DNA of 64,000 nt, from NCBI GenBank assembly GCA_023451735.1, contig JAEXYH010000079.1, positions 62,001 through 126,000 on the forward strand. The letters are read 5' to 3'. Origin of the DNA: Pseudomonadota bacterium. Lineage in GTDB: Bacteria; Pseudomonadota; Alphaproteobacteria; Rhizobiales; Rhizobiaceae. Of the stretch, positions 59,121 through 64,000 are shown piece by piece; the first letter of the stretch is position 1; the number at the start of each line of letters is the position of its first letter. The notes beneath the pieces are model-generated. The model did no database searches, was not told the origin of the DNA, and was given only the letters and a program-made list of their open reading frames with translations. The position numbers were made by a program, and so were the translations under genes.

Positions 59121-59146
59121 ACGCCCGCCCCCAAAGCGGGCGTTTT
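59121..59146 (+). terminator. Terminator of homospermidine synthase
   Basis: ACGCCCGC and GCGGGCGT form an eight-base-pair stem with a seven-base loop, followed by TTTC, about 40 bases after the stop. Confidence 0.8.
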
Positions 59147-59256
59147 CTGTCGAGACAGAATGTCCTGGCACTGTACAAGCGGGCGGCTTGCCATAGATGA
59201 AGCGGGACGCCATGGTCTTTATCAAGCATGACCGAGCGAATCGCGGGAGATAAATC

Positions 59257-59619
59257 ATGAAACTGAAATTGGGCTTTGCGCTGATCGCAGCTGCCAGTCT
59301 GAGCGCCTGTGTATCCTCACCGCCGCCGCGGCAGATGGCTGCAGCGCCGCAGCCGCAGGGCGTCGAAGGAAGCTGGGTCGATCCGAACGGCATCGTTTCC
59401 ACATTCCAGGCGGGCACGTTCAATACCCGTGCCAGCGACAGCAATGCGCTGCTGGCTTCCGGAACATATACGACGCTCTCGCCGACAATGGTCGAGATCA
59501 ACATGACCTCGCTGGTGCGCAAGACCCAGTCGCGCGTCAACTGCGCGCTCGTATCGCAGAGCCAGCTAAACTGCACGCAGGATAGCGGTGCGCAATTCTC
59601 GCTGACGCGGCGCGGTTGA
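59257..59619 (+). CDS. omp10: Outer-membrane lipoprotein, Omp10-like
   Basis: A 120-residue lipoprotein with a signal sequence ending in lipobox LSAC (Cys18). The mature part is close to Brucella Omp10: GVEGSWVDPNGI, ALLASGTYTTLSPTMVEINM, and RVNCALVSQSQLNCTQDSG. The two conserved cysteines could form a disulfide. Likely an outer-membrane surface lipoprotein of Rhizobiales. It is a one-gene unit. Confidence 0.9.
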   Translation: MKLKLGFALIAAASLSACVSSPPPRQMAAAPQPQGVEGSWVDPNGIVSTFQAGTFNTRASDSNALLASGTYTTLSPTMVEINMTSLVRKTQSRVNCALVSQSQLNCTQDSGAQFSLTRRG

Positions 59620-59647
59620 TTTCATTCGTAATATTCGAATTTTCTGG

Positions 59648-59671
59648 AGAACCCCGCGCAAGCGGGGTTTT
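59648..59671 (+). terminator. Terminator of omp10
   Basis: AACCCCGC-GCAA-GCGGGGTT is followed by TTCTCGTT, about 30 bases after the stop. Confidence 0.8.
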
Positions 59672-59835
59672 CTCGTTATGGGAGCAAAATGATGCGGCGC
59701 GCCCTTGTCATATTTACCTTGAAACCGATTTTGCTTGGTGAAAACATGCACTGCACAATCACTGTCACGCTGAAAAGTTAAGACAATCGGGAACAGCCAT
59801 GCGTTCTGCACGGCAACCATGCAAGGAGAGAGTTG

Positions 59836-61791
59836 ATGATGATGAAGAGATTGGGACTGGGGCTTCTGACGGCCTCGGCCATTGCCCTTTCAAGCGGCGT
59901 CGCGTTTGCCGATTACGAGCTCAACATTCTGCACATCAACGATTTCCATTCACGCGTGGAAGAGATCAACAAATACGACAGCACCTGCTCGGAGAAGGAA
60001 ACGGCCGCGCAGGAATGCTTCGGTGGGGCTGCCCGCCTGAAGACCGCGTTTGACCAGCGTCGTTCAGCCCTTTCGGGCAAAAACGTGCTGTCGCTCAACG
60101 CAGGCGACAATTTCCAGGGCTCGCTGTTCTACTCGACGCTGAAGGGCAAGGCCGAGCTGGAAATGATGAACGTCATCGGCTTCGACGCCATGACCGTCGG
60201 CAACCATGAATTCGATGACGGCGAGACCGCCATCCTGCCCTTCCTCGAAGGCGCGAAATTTCCGGTTCTGGGCGCCAATGTGAAGCCCACGCCACAGTCC
60301 ACGCTGGGTGACCGCATCAAGCCCTCGACGGTGGTCGAAATCGGCGGCCAGAAGATCGGCATCATCGGAGTCGTGACGACCGATACGAATGAAATCGCCA
60401 ATCCCGGCCCGAACCTGAAGATCGACGAGGATGTCGCTGCGATCGAAGCCGAAGTCACCAAGCTCAAGGGCGAGGGCGTCAACAAGATCATCGCGCTGAC
60501 CCATGTCGGCTACAAGCGCGACCTCGATGTCATCGCCAAGATCGCTGATATCGACGTCATTGTCGGCGGCCATTCGCATACATTGCTGTCGAATACCGAT
60601 CCCAAGGCTGAAGGTCCCTATCCGACATTTGTCGACAACGCGGGGGGCTACAAGGTTCCGGTCGTCACTGCCAACGCCTACAGCAAGTATCTCGGCGAAG
60701 TGACGATCACCTTCGACGATAATGGCATTGTGAAGTCCGCCAAGGGCGACCCGATCCTCGTCGATAAGGCCTTCGCCCCCGACCAGGCCGTCGCCGCCCA
60801 GGTGGCCGAGCTTGCCAAGCCGATCGATGAATTGCGCAAGAAGGTGATCGGCCAGTCCTCCGACAAGATCGAGGGTGATCGCACGGTTTGCCGCGTCAAG
60901 GAATGCTCGATGGGCAACCTGGTTGCTGATGCCATTCTCGACAGCGCCAAGGGCCAGGGCATGACGATCGCCATCGTCAACGGCGGCGGCCTTCGTGCCT
61001 CGATTGCGGCTGGTGAAGTCACCCAGGGCGATGTCATCAGTGTTCTGCCGTTCCAGAACACGGTTGCCACATTCCAGCTGTCGGGTGCGGACATCGTCAA
61101 GGCGCTCGAGAACGGCGTCAGCCAGATCGACGACGGCGCCGGCCGCTTCCCGCAGGTCGCAGGCCTGAAATTCTCCTTCGACAAGGCAAAGCCGGCCGGC
61201 TCCAAGGTCAGCGACGTGCAGGTCAAGGAAGGCGAAAACTTCGTCGCCATCGACCCCGCCAAGATGTATGGCGTCGTGTCGAATAATTTCATGCGCGCAG
61301 GCGGTGACGGCTACGCATCGTTCAAGACCGGCGCCCAGAACGCCTATGACTACGGCCCGGATCTGGCCGATGTGACGGCTGCCTATGTCGGCGCCAATGC
61401 ACCGTACAAGCCCTACACGGATGGCCGCATCACCGACCTGACGCCGGCCGACTACAAGCCGGCTCCGAAGGTTGACGCCGCACCGGCAGCCCCTGCTGCG
61501 CCTGCACCGTCCGCCACCACCCAGACTCCGGCCGCACCGGCTCCGGCTCCCGCCGCACCGGCAGGCCAGGCTCCGGCAACCGCACCGACCGTCGTGGAAG
61601 GCCAGGGCCAGACCACTCCGCCGGCCACTGGTCCGGCCAAGTACACGGTGGTCAAGGGCGACTCGCTCTGGAAGATCGCCGAAAGCACCTATGGTGACGG
61701 CGAGCGTTGGACCGAGATCGCACAGGCAAACAGCCTGCGTAATCCGAACATCATCCAGGTTGGCGCGGAGCTGGAACTGCCTGCCAAGTGA
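59836..61791 (+). CDS. 5'-nucleotidase/2',3'-cyclic phosphodiesterase fused to LysM
   Basis: The 651-residue periplasmic protein has a signal peptide (about residues 1-25, ending VAFA), a metallophosphatase domain with LHINDFHSR, LNAGDNFQGS, GNHEFDDG and GGHSHTLL, and the 5_nucleotid_C domain with NGGGLRASI (about residues 330-530). A linker of about 60 residues rich in Ala and Pro leads to a C-terminal LysM domain, YTVVKGDSLWKIAESTYGDG (about 600-650), which should tether the enzyme to peptidoglycan. ATG codons occur at 59836, 59839 and 59842; AAGGAGAG lies just before. It would release nucleosides and phosphate in the periplasm. Confidence 0.93.
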   Translation: MMMKRLGLGLLTASAIALSSGVAFADYELNILHINDFHSRVEEINKYDSTCSEKETAAQECFGGAARLKTAFDQRRSALSGKNVLSLNAGDNFQGSLFYSTLKGKAELEMMNVIGFDAMTVGNHEFDDGETAILPFLEGAKFPVLGANVKPTPQSTLGDRIKPSTVVEIGGQKIGIIGVVTTDTNEIANPGPNLKIDEDVAAIEAEVTKLKGEGVNKIIALTHVGYKRDLDVIAKIADIDVIVGGHSHTLLSNTDPKAEGPYPTFVDNAGGYKVPVVTANAYSKYLGEVTITFDDNGIVKSAKGDPILVDKAFAPDQAVAAQVAELAKPIDELRKKVIGQSSDKIEGDRTVCRVKECSMGNLVADAILDSAKGQGMTIAIVNGGGLRASIAAGEVTQGDVISVLPFQNTVATFQLSGADIVKALENGVSQIDDGAGRFPQVAGLKFSFDKAKPAGSKVSDVQVKEGENFVAIDPAKMYGVVSNNFMRAGGDGYASFKTGAQNAYDYGPDLADVTAAYVGANAPYKPYTDGRITDLTPADYKPAPKVDAAPAAPAAPAPSATTQTPAAPAPAPAAPAGQAPATAPTVVEGQGQTTPPATGPAKYTVVKGDSLWKIAESTYGDGERWTEIAQANSLRNPNIIQVGAELELPAK

Positions 61792-61865
61792 TATTCTTGA
61801 TCCCGGTCAAGGCCGGGATCGGTGAATTAAAGCAGGATCGGGACAAATTGTCTCAGCGACGATTG

Positions 61866-61893
61866 CGGCTCGGGGTTTCCCGAGCCGTTTTTT
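61866..61893 (+). terminator. Terminator of the 5'-nucleotidase gene
   Basis: CGGCTCGGG-GTTT-CCCGAGCCG forms a perfect nine-base-pair hairpin followed by TTTTTTG. A second hairpin (GATCCCGG...CCGGGATC, 61799-61820) lies upstream without a T run. Confidence 0.88.
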
Positions 61894-61960
61894 GTTTCTA
61901 AATGATCCGCAACCCATCGATTGCCGTAATGGTTTCGGTTCGCTTATCTGGAAAGCTTTC

Positions 61961-62995
61961 ATGAGCATCTCGTCTTCCTCCATGCCCGCATCCCATCCGT
62001 CCGTTTCCTTCGGCAAGGTCGGCGTGCTGCTGGTCAATCTCGGTACGCCCGATGGTACGGATTACTGGTCGATGCGGCGTTATCTCGCCGAGTTCCTGTC
62101 CGACAGCCGCGTCATCGAATGGTCAAAGCTCTATTGGTATCCGATCCTCTACGGCATCGTCTTGAACAAGCGGCCGCAGAAGGTGGGCAAGGCTTACGAG
62201 GAAATCTGGAACAAGGATCTCAACGAGAGCTACCTGCGCACCTATACCCGCAACCAGGGTGAGCTGATGGCTAGGCGGCTGAAGGACCTGCCGAATGTCG
62301 TGGTTGACTGGGGCATGCGCTACGGCAATCCGTCGATTGCCTCGAAGATCGATACCTTGAAGGCGCAAGGCTGCGACAGGATCGTGCTTTTCCCCCTCTA
62401 TCCGCAATATGCGGCAGCGACGACTGCGACCGTCAACGACAAGGCGTTCGAGCACCTGATGAAGATGCGCTGGCAGCCGGCCGTGCGCACTGTGCCGACC
62501 TATCACGACGACCCTGTTTATATCGAGGCGCTGGCCAATTCGGTGCGGCAGACGCTTTCGACGCTCGACTGGGAACCGCAACTGCTGATCACTTCGTTCC
62601 ACGGCATCCCGCAGTCCTATTTCAAGGCCGGCGACCCCTACCAATGTTTCTGCCAGAAGACAGCGCGGCTGCTGCGTGAGGCGCTCGGTTATCGCGAAGA
62701 CCAGTTGCGCATCACCTTCCAGTCACGTTTCGGGCCGGAAGAGTGGCTGCAGCCTTATACCGACAAGACAATGGAAGGGCTGGCGGCAGAAGGCATAAAG
62801 CGCGTCGCCATCATGAATCCCGGGTTTGTTTCCGACTGTCTGGAAACGCTGGAAGAAATCGCTGGCGAGGCGGGCGAGATCTTCATGCATCACGGCGGCG
62901 AGAAATTTGTTCACATCCCCTGTCTGAACGACAGCGATGGCGGCATGGACGTGCTGGAAACGGTGGTCCGCCGCGAGCTGCAGGGCTGGGTTTGA
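61961..62995 (+). CDS. hemH: Ferrochelatase
   Basis: The 344-residue enzyme inserts iron into protoporphyrin IX, the last step of heme synthesis. The N-terminus VGVLLVNLGTPDGTDYWSMRRYL is family-typical, as are FPLYPQYAAAT, LLITSFHGIPQSYFKAGDPY with the conserved His, and YQCFCQKTARLL with FQSRFGPEEWLQPYTD. ATG at 61961 gives MSISSSSMPASHPSV; the short extra N-terminus is common in rhizobia. Confidence 0.95.
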   Translation: MSISSSSMPASHPSVSFGKVGVLLVNLGTPDGTDYWSMRRYLAEFLSDSRVIEWSKLYWYPILYGIVLNKRPQKVGKAYEEIWNKDLNESYLRTYTRNQGELMARRLKDLPNVVVDWGMRYGNPSIASKIDTLKAQGCDRIVLFPLYPQYAAATTATVNDKAFEHLMKMRWQPAVRTVPTYHDDPVYIEALANSVRQTLSTLDWEPQLLITSFHGIPQSYFKAGDPYQCFCQKTARLLREALGYREDQLRITFQSRFGPEEWLQPYTDKTMEGLAAEGIKRVAIMNPGFVSDCLETLEEIAGEAGEIFMHHGGEKFVHIPCLNDSDGGMDVLETVVRRELQGWV

Positions 62996-63205
62996 TTGGC
63001 GGCGCCATCGGCCTCACTTTAGAGCGAGCGTCTGCCCTTCATCCGAACCTTTTTCCGGTAAGCCGGGCGAGGGTACGTTGCACGCTGGGCATTGGAACGG
63101 GACGGAGACGTTGCAGCTAGCCTTTTTCTCCCCGTAGAATGGGGAGAGGACGCCGGCAAGCGGATGAGGGGCCATCGGGCGCTCGAAAAACAAAAGGAGC
63201 AACCC

Positions 63206-63895
63206 ATGAAGAAGGCAATCATCACCGGCGGCGCAGGATTGATCGGGAGCGGAATCTGCGAGGCGCTGGTTGCCCGCGGTTTCGAGGTCGCTTCGTTCGA
63301 TCTGAGCGGCAGAACCCATACCGTTGAGGGCGTGCGGGCCATCGAATGCGATGTAGCGGATGAAGCTTCGGTCGAGATAGCTGTGGCCGAACTTGGTTGG
63401 GATCGTCTGGATCTGTTGGTCAATAACGCGGGCGCCACCGGCGGGGCGCTTGGTACCTCAATCCTTGATATGTCCTTTGCCGACTGGCGTCGCGTTATCG
63501 ACAGCCATCTGACCGGGGCCTTCCTGCTGACGCGGGCCGTCGTGCCGCTGATGAAGACCGGTGGTTCGATCGTCAACATGGCGTCGACGCGCGCCTTCAT
63601 GTCGGAGCCGAATTCGGAAGCCTATGCTGCATCCAAGGGCGGGCTTGTGGCGCTGACGCATGCCTTGGCCGTCAGCCTTGGTCCGGCGATCCGCGTCAAT
63701 GCGATCGCGCCGGGTTGGATCACCAACGAAACGAAGTTGAGCCATGAAGACGAAGCTCAGCATCCGGTCGGTCGTGTCGGAAGGCCGAAGGACATTGCAG
63801 ATGCCGTGCTCTATCTCGACGGTGCCGGATTTGTCACAGGGCAGGTGCTGACCGTTGACGGCGGCATGACGAAAAAGATGATCTACGTCGAGTGA
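63206..63895 (+). CDS. Short-chain dehydrogenase/reductase (SDR)
   Basis: The 229-residue oxidoreductase has GGAGLIGSGICEAL as nucleotide motif, NNAGATGGALG, catalytic Ser in NMASTRAF, and Tyr-x-x-x-Lys in YAASKGG. The C-terminus GFVTGQVLTVDGGMTKK is typical of classical SDRs. Substrate unknown. AAGGAGC lies five bases before the ATG at 63206; the upstream 210 bases from hemH contain no gene. Confidence 0.9.
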   Translation: MKKAIITGGAGLIGSGICEALVARGFEVASFDLSGRTHTVEGVRAIECDVADEASVEIAVAELGWDRLDLLVNNAGATGGALGTSILDMSFADWRRVIDSHLTGAFLLTRAVVPLMKTGGSIVNMASTRAFMSEPNSEAYAASKGGLVALTHALAVSLGPAIRVNAIAPGWITNETKLSHEDEAQHPVGRVGRPKDIADAVLYLDGAGFVTGQVLTVDGGMTKKMIYVE

Positions 63896-63901
63896 TGAAT
63901 T

Positions 63902-63924
63902 CGGGGCGCAAATCAGACGCCCCG
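63902..63924 (+). terminator. Terminator of the SDR gene
   Basis: CGGGGCG and CGCCCCG form a seven-base-pair stem around a nine-base loop, followed by CTTGTTTCC; the T run is weak. It overlaps the stop codon of the convergent partial gene. Confidence 0.55.
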
Positions 63925-64000
63925 CTTGTTTCCCCAGAGCAGAACGTGAAGCTGCGGGAGCACAGTGGCGGAAAACCAGCGGTCGGCCGTCACCTTGTCC
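63913..64000 (-). CDS. queE: 3' end of a probable 7-carboxy-7-deazaguanine synthase QueE
   Basis: Only the last 29 codons are in the window: a frame open at the right edge, with DKVTADRWFSATVLPQLHVL followed by LWGNKRGV, then TGA at 63915-63913. From memory the ending resembles C-termini of rhizobial QueE, which makes the deazaguanine core for queuosine. The fragment is short, so this is tentative. Confidence 0.5.
   Translation of the reverse strand, partial: DKVTADRWFSATVLPQLHVLLWGNKRGV

Noticed and set aside
61799..61820. Hairpin GATCCCGG...CCGGGATC as a terminator
   Set aside because: It lacks a T run; a strong terminator follows at 61866-61893.

Overview
The window is about 64 kb of GC-rich chromosomal DNA from an alphaproteobacterium, most likely Rhizobiaceae (Rhizobium/Agrobacterium group). 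The evidence is an Omp10-type lipoprotein, an Atu4866-like protein, a cpdR / N-formylglutamate amidohydrolase / hisN neighbourhood, homospermidine synthase, a glgP-glgB pair, a gltB-gltD locus, and an sRNA with anti-Shine-Dalgarno modules like the rhizobial alpha-r RNAs. There is no insertion sequence, integrase, phage gene or CRISPR array.

Layout. 1-4.4 kb: glycogen genes glgP and glgB, with glgB running off the left edge. 4.6-5.9 kb: a TadG-like von Willebrand A protein. 6.0-12.7 kb: a three-gene operon of transglutaminase-DUF2126, circularly permuted ATP-grasp/alpha-E, and a second transglutaminase; this looks like a peptide- or amide-bond forming and cleaving module. 13.0-18.9 kb: an SbmA/YddA-type ABC protein with a degraded ATPase domain coupled to a DUF1003 protein, a solitary atpB, an EamA exporter, and a divergent TetR/membrane-protein pair around a near-perfect palindrome. 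18.9-25.5 kb: a UvrD-family helicase, an Fe(III)-type ABC importer, and two small genes. 25.7-28.1 kb: an AT-richer acyltransferase-SGNH gene beside tRNA-Val(GAC).

28.2-32.8 kb: cpdR, N-formylglutamate amidohydrolase, an sRNA, hisN, an alpha/beta hydrolase, and an Hsp20 gene with an RpoH-type promoter and a ROSE-type RNA thermometer. 32.8-36 kb: an SBF-family transporter with a divergent LysR regulator, and threonine aldolase. 36.3-42.7 kb: gltB, a 52-residue membrane protein, and gltD, together forming glutamate synthase. 42.9-51.4 kb: a DASS carboxylate transporter, an SGNH protein, a lytic transglycosylase, galU, a FucP-type sugar importer, and an outer-membrane beta-barrel. 51.4-57.4 kb: a KpsF/GutQ isomerase, a possibly frameshifted SnoaL/DUF4440-like gene, an Atu4866-like / carboxymuconolactone decarboxylase / SDR run with a divergent LysR gene, and pabB-pabC for folate. 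57.6-64 kb: homospermidine synthase, an Omp10 lipoprotein, a 5'-nucleotidase fused to LysM, hemH, an SDR, and the 3' end of a probable queE.

Most of the window is housekeeping metabolism and envelope functions. The points that merit a second look are the transglutaminase/ATP-grasp operon, the ABC protein with every catalytic motif altered, the orphan atpB, the small protein inside gltBD, the sRNA, and the thermometer-controlled Hsp20 gene.
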